From Rhizobacter sp. Root1221 (GTDB taxonomy: Bacteria > Pseudomonadota > Gammaproteobacteria > Burkholderiales > Burkholderiaceae_C): a stretch of DNA of 64,000 nt. The stretch lies in assembly GCF_001425785.1 (NCBI RefSeq), contig NZ_LMDI01000076.1:156391-220390 (forward strand). Reading direction: 5' to 3'. Each line of letters starts with the position of its first letter. The stretch's first letter is position 1. The notes beneath the pieces were generated by a model. That model saw nothing but the letters and a program-made list of their open reading frames with translations, searched no databases and was not told where the DNA came from. Position numbers and translations under genes: made by a program. Below are positions 17,121 through 25,996 of the stretch, piece after piece.

Positions 17121-19039
17121 AGCATCTGCGGCAACCACAACCCGATGGCCGGGAACTGGTACAGCAGGAAGATGGCGAGCACCTGGATGGCCATGAACGG
17201 CAGCATGCCCGCGAAGATCTGGTTCAACGTCACGTGTTTCGGCGCCACGCCCTTCAAGTAGAAGGCGGCCATCGCCACGGGCGGCGAGAGGAACGCCGTC
17301 TGCAGGTTCAGCGCCACCAGCAGGCCGAAGAACAGCGGGTCCACGCCGAAGTTGTCGAGCAGCGGCACGAAGATGGGCATGAAGATCACGATGATCTCGG
17401 TCCACTCCAGCGGCCAGCCCAGCACGAAGATGATCACTTGCGACAGGACGAGGAACTCGGTCTTCGTGAGGTTCATGCCGAGCACCCAGCGCTCCACGAG
17501 CTCCTGGCCGCCGAGCAGCGCGAACGCGGCCGAGAAGATGGACGAGCCCACGAACAGCCAGCACACCATGGCCGAGGTCTTGGCCGTCAGGAAGACGGAC
17601 TCCTGCACCCGCGTGAACGTGAGTTGCCGGTAGGCCGCGGCCAGCAGCAGCCCGCCGGTGGCGCCCACCGCGGCGGCCTCGGTGGGGGTGGCCAGCCCGT
17701 AGACGATGGAACCGAGCACCGAGAGGATCAGGATCAGCAGCGGGAAGAACGACGTCAGCAGCATCTTGAAGATCTCGAGCCGCGTGAAGTTCAGCACCAT
17801 GTAGAACGTGAGCACGGCCACCAGCGCCACCGCCGTCGCGGCCCACCACACCTTGGATGGCCCCGACGCCACCGGCGCATCGGCCGCGGAGGCCGGCGCG
17901 GCCACCACGGGCGCCGCCGGCACGGCCTCGCCCACCGGTGCGCTGGCACCCGGTGGTTCGCCCAGTGCGCCGTCGGACGGCGGCTCGGCCAGGCCATCGC
18001 TGGGCGGTTCGTCGAGGCCATCGCGGGGTTCGGCCGGGGCTTCGGTGACACCGCCACCGATCTGCTGCATCTCGGGCGCGGCATCCACCACCGGCACCGC
18101 GGTGACCGACCGGTACGACAACCCCACCACCGCCAGCACCAGCACGAGCGGCATCAGCGCCACGGCCAGTTGCCCGGCGAGGTAGAGGGCCGGCACGTGG
18201 TGCCGGCCGGTGCCACGCAACGCCGCCAGCAGCCCCGGCACAGCGCGGGCTTCGCCATCGGCACCGGCCTGCACGAGCCGCGCGGGCAAGGGCACGCGCC
18301 GATCTTCGGCAGACAGCGGCGGGGCCACGCTGGGCTTGAGCTTCGCGAGGATGATGACGTAGAGCACGTACAGGCCGGCCAGCATGATGCCGGGGAAAAA
18401 CGCCCCCGCGTACAACTGCACCACCGACACCCCGGCCGTGGCGCCGTACACGATCAGCAGCACGGACGGGGGGATGAGGATGCCCAGGCAGCCTCCCGCC
18501 GTGATGGCCCCGGCGGACATCTGCACGCTGTAGCCCGCGCGCAGCATGGGCGGGAGCGCCAGCAGGCCCATCAGCGTGACCACGGCACCCACGATCCCCG
18601 TGGCCGTGGCAAACACCGCGCACGTGACCAGCGTGGCCACCGCCAGCGAACCGGGCACCCGCGACAGCGCCAGGTGCAGGCTGCGGAACAGCTTCTCGAT
18701 CAGGTTCGCGCGTTCGACGAGGTAGCCCATGAACACGAACAGCGGGATCGAGATCAGCACGTCGTTGGCCATGACCTTGTAGGCGGCCTGCACCATCAGG
18801 TCGAGGGTCTTCGCGCTGTCGCGCTCGTAGGCAATCCACGTGAACAGCATGCCCATGCCCATCAGCGTGAACGCGGTGGGAAAGCCCAGCATGATGGCCA
18901 CCACCACCAGCGACAGCATCAGGAGCCCGATGTGCCCGTGCGTGATGACCGGCGCCTGCAGCAGCATCACCACGGCGGCCGTCACCAGCACGGCCATCAG
19001 CGCAAAGCCGAACCACAGCTCCTTGCGCACCTTGATCAT
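17108..19039 (-). CDS. TRAP transporter large permease (DctM-type) with a long central insert
   Basis: 643 residues, versus about 425-440 for ordinary DctM. N-terminal DctM half: GFPTAFTLMGMG, ISIPLFVFMGYLVERA, and AGGCLGILIPPSVLLIVYG. The C-terminal half resumes around residue 400 with GLATPTEAAAVGATGG, LGWPLEWTEIIVIFMPIF and TAFLSPPVAMAAFYLKG. Between about residues 240 and 395 lies an insert with an extra hydrophobic helix pair and a Pro/Ala/Glu/Asp-rich stretch containing repeated EPPSDGL units. DctM forms the elevator transport domain of sodium-driven TRAP importers for organic acids. The gene overlaps the upstream small permease gene by four bases. The frame is intact, so the insert is real in this sequence. 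Confidence 0.9.
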   Translation of the reverse strand: MIKVRKELWFGFALMAVLVTAAVVMLLQAPVITHGHIGLLMLSLVVVAIMLGFPTAFTLMGMGMLFTWIAYERDSAKTLDLMVQAAYKVMANDVLISIPLFVFMGYLVERANLIEKLFRSLHLALSRVPGSLAVATLVTCAVFATATGIVGAVVTLMGLLALPPMLRAGYSVQMSAGAITAGGCLGILIPPSVLLIVYGATAGVSVVQLYAGAFFPGIMLAGLYVLYVIILAKLKPSVAPPLSAEDRRVPLPARLVQAGADGEARAVPGLLAALRGTGRHHVPALYLAGQLAVALMPLVLVLAVVGLSYRSVTAVPVVDAAPEMQQIGGGVTEAPAEPRDGLDEPPSDGLAEPPSDGALGEPPGASAPVGEAVPAAPVVAAPASAADAPVASGPSKVWWAATAVALVAVLTFYMVLNFTRLEIFKMLLTSFFPLLILILSVLGSIVYGLATPTEAAAVGATGGLLLAAAYRQLTFTRVQESVFLTAKTSAMVCWLFVGSSIFSAAFALLGGQELVERWVLGMNLTKTEFLVLSQVIIFVLGWPLEWTEIIVIFMPIFVPLLDNFGVDPLFFGLLVALNLQTAFLSPPVAMAAFYLKGVAPKHVTLNQIFAGMLPFMAIQVLAIFLLYQFPAIGLWLPQMLYAR

Positions 19040-19653
19040 GCGCGGTCCTTCGTCACCACGAGGCGGTCGAGGGCCTCGATGTCCTCGTCGCGCACGTTGA
19101 CCATCTCCTTGAGCTTGTCGACGTCCACTTCCTCGACGTCATCCTCGCGGCGCGGCCATGCGCCCTCGCGCAGGCACAGCACGCACCGCACGATCTCGAC
19201 GATGCCCTGCAGCAGCAGCACCGCCCCGGCGAGCGGGATCATGAACTTGAACGGGTAGAGCGGCAGCGCCTCGGCCGAGAACGTCTGCTCGCGGATGGCG
19301 AGCGATTCGTTCGCGTAGGTCCACCCCGCCCACGTGAGGGCCACGATGCCGGGCAGGAAAAACACGATGTAGAGCGTGAGGTCCACCGCCGCCTGCGTGC
19401 GCGGCTGGAAGAAGCCGTACAGCACGTCCCCGCGCACATGGCCGTTCTTGCTCAGCGTGTAGGCGCCGGCCGTCATGAACATGGTGCCGTAGAGCATGAT
19501 CTGCGCGTCGAGCACCCACGCGTGCGGGTGGTTCAGCGCGTAGCGCGAGAACACCTCCCACGTGATCAGCGCCGTCAGCACCACGACGAGCCAGGCGAAC
19601 AGCTTGCCGATCCAGGTCGAGAAGCGGTCCACCCCCCACAGCACTTTCTGCAT
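19036..19653 (-). CDS. TRAP transporter small permease (DctQ-type)
   Basis: 205 residues with four hydrophobic helices (about 13-35, 48-66, 88-110, 137-160). The DctQ pattern includes ALITWEVFSRYALNHPHAW, QIMLYGTMFMTAGAYTLSKNGHVRGDVLY and FKFMIPLAGAVLLLQGI. An unusual C-terminal tail of about 40 residues is highly charged (EDDVEEVDVDKLKEMVNVRDEDIEALD is a rough span) and predicted cytoplasmic. The gene overlaps the large permease by four bases (ATGA) and follows the binding-protein gene by 28 bases, giving the usual P-Q-M operon. DctQ scaffolds the transporter in the membrane. Confidence 0.92.
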   Translation of the reverse strand: MQKVLWGVDRFSTWIGKLFAWLVVVLTALITWEVFSRYALNHPHAWVLDAQIMLYGTMFMTAGAYTLSKNGHVRGDVLYGFFQPRTQAAVDLTLYIVFFLPGIVALTWAGWTYANESLAIREQTFSAEALPLYPFKFMIPLAGAVLLLQGIVEIVRCVLCLREGAWPRREDDVEEVDVDKLKEMVNVRDEDIEALDRLVVTKDRA

Positions 19654-19681
19654 GCGTCTGCTCCTTCCGGGCGGCGGTACG

Positions 19682-20815
19682 TCAACCCTTCTTCGCCGGC
19701 GCCGCGCCGCGGCCGAAGTAGTGGTTGTAGGCCATCTTGAAATCGACCGTGTAGTCGTTCTGCCACTGGCAGGCGCGCGCGGCGAAGGCCCGCTGCGACT
19801 CGAGCACCTTCTTGAACAGCGGGTTCTCGGCCGCCTTCTTCTCGATGGTCTTGTCCCATGCGGCCAGCTGCGCGCGCAGCACCGCGTCGGGGGTCTTGTA
19901 GAACTTGATGCCCTGCTGCTTGAGCGCCTGGTAGTCGGCCGAGTTGCGCTCGATGGCCTTCCAGCTCATGTCGGCCGAGGCCGCCTGCACGGCGTAGTCG
20001 ATGATGGCCTTCAGCTCGGCAGGCAGCGCGGCGAGTTTGGTGCGGTTGAAGAGGATCTCGAACTGCTCGCCGGACTGGTGGAAGCTTTGCAGCATGCAGT
20101 TCTTCGCCACGTCGGGGAAGCCCAGCACACGGTCGCTCGACGCGTTGTTGAACTCGGCCGCATCGATCAGCCCGCGATCGAGGGCCGGCACGATCTCGCC
20201 GCCCGGCAACGGGTTGACGGCCGCGCCCATCTCGGTGAACACGTCCACCGCCAGCCCCACGGTGCGGAACTTGAGGCCCTTGATGTCCTCGGCCTTCGAC
20301 ACCGGCTTCTTGAACCAGCCGAGGGGCTGCGTGGGCATGGGGCCGTACAGGTACGACACGACGTCGAGGTTCAGGCTCTTGTAGATTTCCTCGACGAGTG
20401 CCTTGCCGCCGCCGTAGTTGTGCCACGCGAGCACCATGTTGGCATCCATGCCGAAACCCGGGCCCGATCCCCACAGCGCGAGCGCCGAGTTCTTGCCGTA
20501 CCAATACGCCACCACGCCGTGGCCGCCGTCGAGCGTGCCCTTGCTGACGGCGTCCAGCAACTGGAACGCGGGCACCACCGAGCCGGCCGGCAGCACCTCG
20601 ATCTTCAGGCGGCCGCTCGCCATGTCGTTGACCTTCTTGGCGAAGTCCTGCGCGTACTCGTGGAAGATGTCCTTCGCCGGCCACGTGCTCTGGAATCGCA
20701 GCGCCACGGGCTGTGCCGTGGCGATCATCGGGGCGGCGAGTGCCCCTGCGCTGCCGGCGGCCACGGCCGTCTTCTTCAGGAAACGGCGACGAGGGGCGGA
20801 AGTTTTCTCGGTCAT
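19682..20815 (-). CDS. TRAP transporter substrate-binding protein (DctP/TakP-like)
   Basis: 377 residues from ATG 20815, which has a good AAGGAG site; an upstream in-frame start at 20854 is less likely. The N-terminus RRRFLKKTAVAAGSAGALAAP looks like a twin-arginine-type signal. The mature protein starts FQSTWPAKDIFHEYAQDF and carries the central helix region GRLKIEVLPAGSVVPAFQ and the TRAP signature LKFRTVGLAVDVFTEMGA. It resembles the TakP group that binds 2-oxo acids or lactate-type ligands, but the ligand is not certain. It is the first gene of the TRAP operon and delivers its ligand to the DctQM pair. Confidence 0.9.
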   Translation of the reverse strand: MTEKTSAPRRRFLKKTAVAAGSAGALAAPMIATAQPVALRFQSTWPAKDIFHEYAQDFAKKVNDMASGRLKIEVLPAGSVVPAFQLLDAVSKGTLDGGHGVVAYWYGKNSALALWGSGPGFGMDANMVLAWHNYGGGKALVEEIYKSLNLDVVSYLYGPMPTQPLGWFKKPVSKAEDIKGLKFRTVGLAVDVFTEMGAAVNPLPGGEIVPALDRGLIDAAEFNNASSDRVLGFPDVAKNCMLQSFHQSGEQFEILFNRTKLAALPAELKAIIDYAVQAASADMSWKAIERNSADYQALKQQGIKFYKTPDAVLRAQLAAWDKTIEKKAAENPLFKKVLESQRAFAARACQWQNDYTVDFKMAYNHYFGRGAAPAKKG

Positions 20816-20955
20816 CGTGAGCTCCTTCTGGGGGAACGGGTTCGGCCGAATCACAGGGTCGGATCTGGGCGATCACCCACTGTCCTCCTCGGACCTGCGG
20901 TATTTCAACTAGGTCTAACCCGCGCGCGCCGTCACGTCCGAGGGGCGCGGGGGGT

Positions 20956-21531
20956 TCACTGACGCCCGGTGGCGCGCGCTTGCCAGCTGGCCTGCAGGCC
21001 GTCGAAAGCGGCCAGCACCCCCGCATGTGAAGGATGGGGGCCATCGAGCTGTTCGAGCGCCAGCAGCGTGGCCTCGAGCGTGGAGCGCTGGTCGGGTGCA
21101 TGGGCGCGGCGCACCGTGTAGCGCGACGGCGGCGGCGCTTCGAGCGACAGGCGCGGCAGCCGCGCCAGCAGCGGGTTGGCGTGGCACATCAGGCGGCTCT
21201 TGCGCCAGGTGGCATCGAGCACCACGAGGCACCCCGGCCGGGATGGCCTCGGGGCACTGCCACCCCCCGGATACAGCAGCACCGCGTCGGGTCCGAGCCA
21301 TTCGGCGAGCCGGGCCTCGTCGAACTGCTCGCCCACCTCCATGCGGCTGCGCTGCAGGCTCAGGTGCAGCAGGCGGCCCGATCCCTTCGCGTGGTGCACC
21401 TCCAGCGGGTGCTGCAGGATCAGCACCGGCGTGCGGTGGGGCACCTGCACCACCCGCCCGCACAGGCACGTGGCCTGCGGGCGAAGGCACTGCACGCAGT
21501 GCAGGCGGCGGGAGGTCGGGGGCGCGTCCAT
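20956..21531 (-). CDS. DTW-domain tRNA-uridine aminocarboxypropyltransferase (TapT-like)
   Basis: 191 residues from ATG 21531. N-terminal cysteines CVQCLRPQATCLC form the expected metal-binding cluster. They are followed by LILQHPLEVHHAKGSGRLL and the DTW-family core LVVLDATWRKSRLM with NPLLARLPRLSL and RYTVRRA. E. coli TapT (YfiP) transfers the aminocarboxypropyl group of SAM to U47 of tRNAs to make acp3U. The gene stands alone between the TRAP operon (same strand) and the divergent rhamnosidase gene. Longer in-frame starts overlap that divergent promoter and are rejected. Confidence 0.88.
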   Translation of the reverse strand: MDAPPTSRRLHCVQCLRPQATCLCGRVVQVPHRTPVLILQHPLEVHHAKGSGRLLHLSLQRSRMEVGEQFDEARLAEWLGPDAVLLYPGGGSAPRPSRPGCLVVLDATWRKSRLMCHANPLLARLPRLSLEAPPPSRYTVRRAHAPDQRSTLEATLLALEQLDGPHPSHAGVLAAFDGLQASWQARATGRQ

Positions 21532-21700
21532 GCGCACATTGTCAGGCGATCTTGAAGGCCCCCACCGCCGCGGCCAGCCGGCCGGCGATCCACGGCGGCC
21601 AGCAGCAGCGGACGCGTTCACCACCGGGTTTGCTGTTGAAGCTCGATTGCTGAAAACCCCATGGTGCAAGGACGAACCCTCACGCATAGTCACGGCGCGA

Positions 21701-21714
21701 TTGAAACGATTCAA
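21701..21714. promoter_or_regulatory. LacI-family type operator upstream of the rhamnosidase gene
   Basis: TTGAAACGATTCAA is a near-perfect palindrome with a central CG (12 of 14 positions symmetric), the classic shape of LacI/GalR-family operators. It sits 16 bases before the ATG at 21730, just ahead of the GGAG ribosome-binding site, where a bound repressor would block transcription. The LacI-family gene at 24861 is the natural candidate regulator. A weaker related dyad (ATTGGAACGACAAT, 24806-24819) lies before that regulator gene and could serve autoregulation. Confidence 0.6.
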
Positions 21715-21729
21715 CACTGGAGACAATCT

Positions 21730-24700
21730 ATGCAAGACGGATTGCTGGGCGGCCTGTCGGCGCGCGTTCGAAACAGTTCGGCATTCACGGCCATCCTCAC
21801 GCTGGTGATGCTGGCCGGGACTTCGAGTACCAACGCGGGTACCCCATGGCCGACCAACCCCGACTGGCAGGCCTACAACATGGTGCCCACCAGCCCGTCA
21901 TCGTGTCCCGTGCGCGTGCAGAGCACCTCGGGGAACGTGTCGAATGCGCCGGCCATCCTGTGCAACGGCGGTGGCGGGCTCACGCTGACCATGACGGCTG
22001 GCGGTCCCACGCCGCGCGTGGTGCTCGACTACGGCAAGAACGTCGGGGGCATCCCATGGTTCGACGTCAGCACCGCTTCCGGCAGCCCGCAGATGAAGGT
22101 CGGCTACAGCGAGACCATGCTGTACCTGACCGACGACGGAGGCGACTTTCCACCTTTCCAGGGTTTCGGCAATGGTGAAGGTGCCGTCAAACGCGCTGAC
22201 GTATACACCGTGGCGGGCCCGGGGCTCATCGTCAACCGCGCCACACAAGGTGGCCAGCGCTTCCAGGTCATCACGCTCACGAGCCCCGGCACGGTGATGC
22301 TGCGCGGCGCGGGCATCAACTACATCGCCGATCGCACGCAAGCCGCCAACTATGGCGGCTACTTCATGTCGAGCGACGACACGCTCAACAAGGTCTGGTA
22401 CTCGAGCGCCTACACAGCGCAGCTTGGCGCCGTGCCGACACGCTCGCTGCCCGGCAGTTACCGAATCGAGAACGGGACGCTGAGCGCCTGGGGCAGCAAC
22501 ACCACCGGCGGCTCCGACATCGGCCTCTACACGCCGGGCACCGCCTGGGCCGACTACACGATGGCGTTCGACACCACCATCGTCAACCAGCAAGCCGGCT
22601 GGGCGGTCCGCTCACGCGACCCGCAGAACGGCCTGGTGTTCCTCCTGAACGCGAACACACTGCGGGCGTTCAACGTGGTTGGCAATGCCTACGCGCAGAT
22701 CGCCTCCGTGGCGACGCCCTTCCCCATCAACGCCGGCACCTGGTACAGCATCTCGACCACGGTGAGCGGATCGACAGCGACGGTCAAGATCAACGGCACG
22801 CAAGCCTTGAGCGTGACCTCGAGCACCTTCGGCTCCGGCTCGGTCGGCTTTCGGCAGTGGGGATCGGAGGAGGCACGCTTTCGCAACCTCGCCGTCACGA
22901 GCGCGAACGGGGGCTCGCTGCTGAACCTCGCCTTCAACCATGCGTCGCACCTGGCCAGCTTCCGCGTGCCGGGCAGCAACGAGGTGCCGTCCATCCTCGA
23001 CGGCGCGAAGCGTGACCGCCTCGTCTGGTCCGGCGACCTCGACACCGCGGGGCCCACCATGGCCTATACAGTCGGCAACAACGACTACCTCAAGGGATCG
23101 CTGCGGCTGTTCGCGACGCGCCAGCACAGCAGCGGATTCATCGAAGGCGTCGTGCCTGCGACGTACCCGATCATCAACGCAACCGGCCTGACGAGCGAGA
23201 CCGGCTGGTACTCGGCCACGTACTCCATGTACTTCGTACTGGGGCTGTACGACCACCTCATGCACAGCGGCGACCGGACCTTCGCGTCGTCGATGTGGTC
23301 GGCCCTGCAGCGGCAGCTCGCCTGGAACGCCACGCGGCTCGACTCGCGCGGCCTGTTCATCTCGCGCGCCGGCGATGGCGCCGACTGGGACTTCTACGAC
23401 TCGGAAAAAATCGGGGCGATCACCGAATTCAACGTCATCTACTACCGCTCGCTGCTGGCCGCAGCAGTCATCGGCGACGCCATCGGGCAAACGTCGGCGG
23501 CATCGTCCTACCGGACCCGGGCGGACGCCTTGCGCACGGCCATCAACACGCACATGTACGACAGCACGCGCGGCGTCTACAGGATCAGCGACACGGTGCC
23601 GGCGATCGCACAAGATGCCAATGCGCTCGCGGTGCTCGCGGGGGTACCGCCGGCAAGCGAAGTGCCGCGCATCCTCGCGGCGATGAAGACCGCGTTGTGG
23701 ACGAACACGTACGGCCCGATGCCCTTCAACGACTCGCACTTCAGACCGATCATCAGCACGTTCATCAGCGGCTACGAAGCGCAGGCGCGTTACCTCGCCA
23801 ACGATTCCGCGAATGCGGAGCAGCTGATGCGCACGGTGTTCGGCCGGCTCACCGATCCGGCGAATGCGCAGTACACCGGCACGATGTGGGAGAACGTCGC
23901 GGCGAACGGAACGCCCGGCCTGACCGCCCAGACGAGCCTGGCCCACGCCTGGGCGACGGGTGCGGTGACAGCACTCTCCGGCTATGTGCTGGGCATTCGG
24001 CCGACGGCGCCCGGATTCGACACCTGGCTGGTGCAGCCCCACCCCGGCACGCTGGACTGGGCCGTGGGCCAGGCCCCGACGCCGCACGGCGCACTGTCGG
24101 TGAAGTGGGCCGGCCAGCGCGGCGTGGGCCAGTTCTCCGCGGAGGTGACGGCACCCACGGGCACGTCCGGCACGATCGCCGTCCCCACCTACGGCGTGGC
24201 GAACCCGGTCGTGAACATCAATGGCGTGGCGGTCTGGCGCAACGGTGCCTTCATCGCCGGTCCCGCGGCGACGAGTGCATCCACGGACGGCCAGTTCGTG
24301 TACCTGAACGGCATCCAGCCCGGCACCCATGTCGTTGCATCGAACCCCGGCAACGCCGGTCTTCCGTCCGGCTTCACGACGTGCGCGGCGGAGAACGGCA
24401 GCTGCGCCGTCAGCGGAAACCAGACCGCGGCCTTCGGCGCCAACGGCATCTACATCTACAAACCGGCCAGCGCTTCCTTCGCATGCAGCGTGGCAACCTT
24501 CAACGACCCCGACTACGGATTCGCCAAGTCGTGCGCTGTCGGAGGGACCGTTGCCACGCCGCCCAATGGCGCCTTCTGTGCCGCGGAGAACGGCTTGTGC
24601 AGCTTCTCCGGCACACGAACCGTTGCGTATGGGACGGCGTCCAGCGCCACCACCAAGTCGATCGGGGGTGGAACGCCGTGTACGAATGCAGTGTTTGGCG

Positions 24701-24744
24701 ATCCCGCGCCGGGAATGTCCAAGAGTTGCTTCATCGTGCCCTGA
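21730..24744 (+). CDS. Secreted GH78-like alpha-L-rhamnosidase family protein with inserted lectin-like domain and C-terminal Cys-rich repeats
   Basis: 1004 residues from ATG 21730, chosen over 21661 because a GGAG site and an operator lie directly before it. A signal peptide ends near SSTNA. An N-terminal beta domain follows. At about residues 245-392 a concanavalin-like (LamG/DUF1080-type) domain is inserted (NGTLSAWG, WYSISTTVSG, GSVGFRQWG). The (alpha/alpha)6 barrel starts with DGAKRDRLVWSGD, the GH78-type acid region, and includes ITEFNVIYYRSLL and TMWENVA, then a beta-sandwich (DWAVGQAPTPHGALSVKW). Two Cys-rich repeats close the protein from about residue 881 (CAAENGSC and CAAENGLC, each ending near KSC). 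It should act outside the cytoplasm on rhamnose-containing glycans. Confidence 0.8.
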   Translation: MQDGLLGGLSARVRNSSAFTAILTLVMLAGTSSTNAGTPWPTNPDWQAYNMVPTSPSSCPVRVQSTSGNVSNAPAILCNGGGGLTLTMTAGGPTPRVVLDYGKNVGGIPWFDVSTASGSPQMKVGYSETMLYLTDDGGDFPPFQGFGNGEGAVKRADVYTVAGPGLIVNRATQGGQRFQVITLTSPGTVMLRGAGINYIADRTQAANYGGYFMSSDDTLNKVWYSSAYTAQLGAVPTRSLPGSYRIENGTLSAWGSNTTGGSDIGLYTPGTAWADYTMAFDTTIVNQQAGWAVRSRDPQNGLVFLLNANTLRAFNVVGNAYAQIASVATPFPINAGTWYSISTTVSGSTATVKINGTQALSVTSSTFGSGSVGFRQWGSEEARFRNLAVTSANGGSLLNLAFNHASHLASFRVPGSNEVPSILDGAKRDRLVWSGDLDTAGPTMAYTVGNNDYLKGSLRLFATRQHSSGFIEGVVPATYPIINATGLTSETGWYSATYSMYFVLGLYDHLMHSGDRTFASSMWSALQRQLAWNATRLDSRGLFISRAGDGADWDFYDSEKIGAITEFNVIYYRSLLAAAVIGDAIGQTSAASSYRTRADALRTAINTHMYDSTRGVYRISDTVPAIAQDANALAVLAGVPPASEVPRILAAMKTALWTNTYGPMPFNDSHFRPIISTFISGYEAQARYLANDSANAEQLMRTVFGRLTDPANAQYTGTMWENVAANGTPGLTAQTSLAHAWATGAVTALSGYVLGIRPTAPGFDTWLVQPHPGTLDWAVGQAPTPHGALSVKWAGQRGVGQFSAEVTAPTGTSGTIAVPTYGVANPVVNINGVAVWRNGAFIAGPAATSASTDGQFVYLNGIQPGTHVVASNPGNAGLPSGFTTCAAENGSCAVSGNQTAAFGANGIYIYKPASASFACSVATFNDPDYGFAKSCAVGGTVATPPNGAFCAAENGLCSFSGTRTVAYGTASSATTKSIGGGTPCTNAVFGDPAPGMSKSCFIVP

Positions 24745-24860
24745 GGTTCGTGAGACCAGGCTCGAGGGATTGCTCGAGGGGCAGCTACAGAGAGTGCGTA
24801 GGCGAATTGGAACGACAATGCGAGCCCGGTCACATTGCTTCCACTACGCACCGCCTGGAA

Positions 24861-25934
24861 ATGCCACGCCAGCCCCGATCTGCCGACGACACACTCCGCA
24901 CCGGTGCACCCGCCGTGAGCGTCCATGACGTGGCCCGCCGGGCCGGCGTCTCGCTGGGCACGGTGTCCAACGCGCTCAACCGGCCACAGGTGGTATCGCC
25001 GGACACCCTCGAGCGGGTACGCAAGACCATCGACGAACTCGGCTATGTCCGCAACGAAAGCGCGCGACAGCTCAGGGCGGGTCGAAGCAGGACGATCGGC
25101 CTCGTCGTGCTCGACGTGGGCAACCCTTTCTTCATCGACGTGGCGCGAGGCGTGGAGGATGCCGCCAACGCGGCCGGCCTCGCCGTCATCCTCTGCAACA
25201 GCGACGCGAGCACGGCAAAGGAAGACAACTACCTCGACCTGCTCGAACAGCTGCGCGTGCGCGGCGTGCTCATCACGCCGGTGGACACGGTCGGCCCTCG
25301 CCTGGAAGCGGTGAGGCAGCGCGGCACGCCGGTGGTGCTGCTCGACCGGCATGCCCGCAACAAGAACCAGAGCTCGGTGTGGGTGGACGACGTCCTGGGC
25401 GGTGAACTCGCGGTCGACCACCTCCTCGAGACGGGGCACAAGCGCATCGCGTTCGTCGGCGGAGCCGCCAAGGTCAAGCAGGTCGAGGATCGACTGAAGG
25501 GCGCGCAACGCGCGATCCGCCGCTCCGGCAAGGTCGACATCGAATTCGGCGTGCACGTGGCACCTTCGCTCAACACGGTGGGGGGCATCGCGGCTGCTCG
25601 ACAACTCCTGGCCATGAGGCCGCGTCCCACGGCGGTCTTCTGCGTGAACGACCTGATCGCGCTCGGCGTGCTGCAGGTGGCGCTGGAGATGGGCCTGCGC
25701 ATTCCGCACGACGTCGCGATCGTCGGCTACGACGACATCGAGTACGCGGCGGCCGTCTCGCACCCGTTGTCGTCGGTACGTCAACCGCGGCGCCTGATCG
25801 GCCAGACAGCCGCGAAGTTGCTGATGGACGAGGCCGAGGCTGGGGAAGACCACCGGCACCAACAGATCGTCTTCAAGCCGGAACTCATCATCCGTCAGTC
25901 GACCGATATGCGGGGCAAGACACCGCGCGCGTAG
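24861..25934 (+). CDS. LacI family transcriptional regulator
   Basis: 357 residues from ATG 24861. The N-terminal helix-turn-helix and hinge are VSVHDVARRAGVSLGTVSNALN, then VRKTIDELGYVRNESARQLR. A periplasmic-binding-like ligand domain follows (TIGLVVLDVGNPFF, LLDRHARNKNQSSVWVDD, VFCVNDLIALGVLQ, VAIVGYDDIEYAAAV, HPLSSVRQP). The last block is typical of regulators of sugar catabolism. It lies 116 bases downstream of the rhamnosidase gene, and a LacI-type palindrome precedes that gene, so repression released by a rhamnose-derived sugar is the simplest model. No sugar transporter or rhamnose catabolic genes are adjacent. Confidence 0.92.
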   Translation: MPRQPRSADDTLRTGAPAVSVHDVARRAGVSLGTVSNALNRPQVVSPDTLERVRKTIDELGYVRNESARQLRAGRSRTIGLVVLDVGNPFFIDVARGVEDAANAAGLAVILCNSDASTAKEDNYLDLLEQLRVRGVLITPVDTVGPRLEAVRQRGTPVVLLDRHARNKNQSSVWVDDVLGGELAVDHLLETGHKRIAFVGGAAKVKQVEDRLKGAQRAIRRSGKVDIEFGVHVAPSLNTVGGIAAARQLLAMRPRPTAVFCVNDLIALGVLQVALEMGLRIPHDVAIVGYDDIEYAAAVSHPLSSVRQPRRLIGQTAAKLLMDEAEAGEDHRHQQIVFKPELIIRQSTDMRGKTPRA

Positions 25935-25996
25935 GCTGCTCCAGCATCGCTGGCTGCTTCACATGACCACAACCGACGACGGATGCCACGGCCCCA

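Noticed and set aside
15834..19016. Open frame of 1060 codons on the minus strand across the MFS and TRAP permease genes
   Set aside because: It is out of frame with the DctM gene and antisense to the MFS gene, and its composition (His/Arg/Gly-rich, no helices or motifs) marks it as a shadow.
16457..19258. Very long plus-strand open frame opposite the TRAP genes
   Set aside because: Low-complexity His/Gln/Arg-rich translation, no start context and antisense to DctM and DctQ.
24761..24778. CTCGAG direct/inverted pair after the rhamnosidase gene as a terminator
   Set aside because: The arms are only six bases, each self-palindromic, and no T-run follows; it is not convincing as a terminator or operator.
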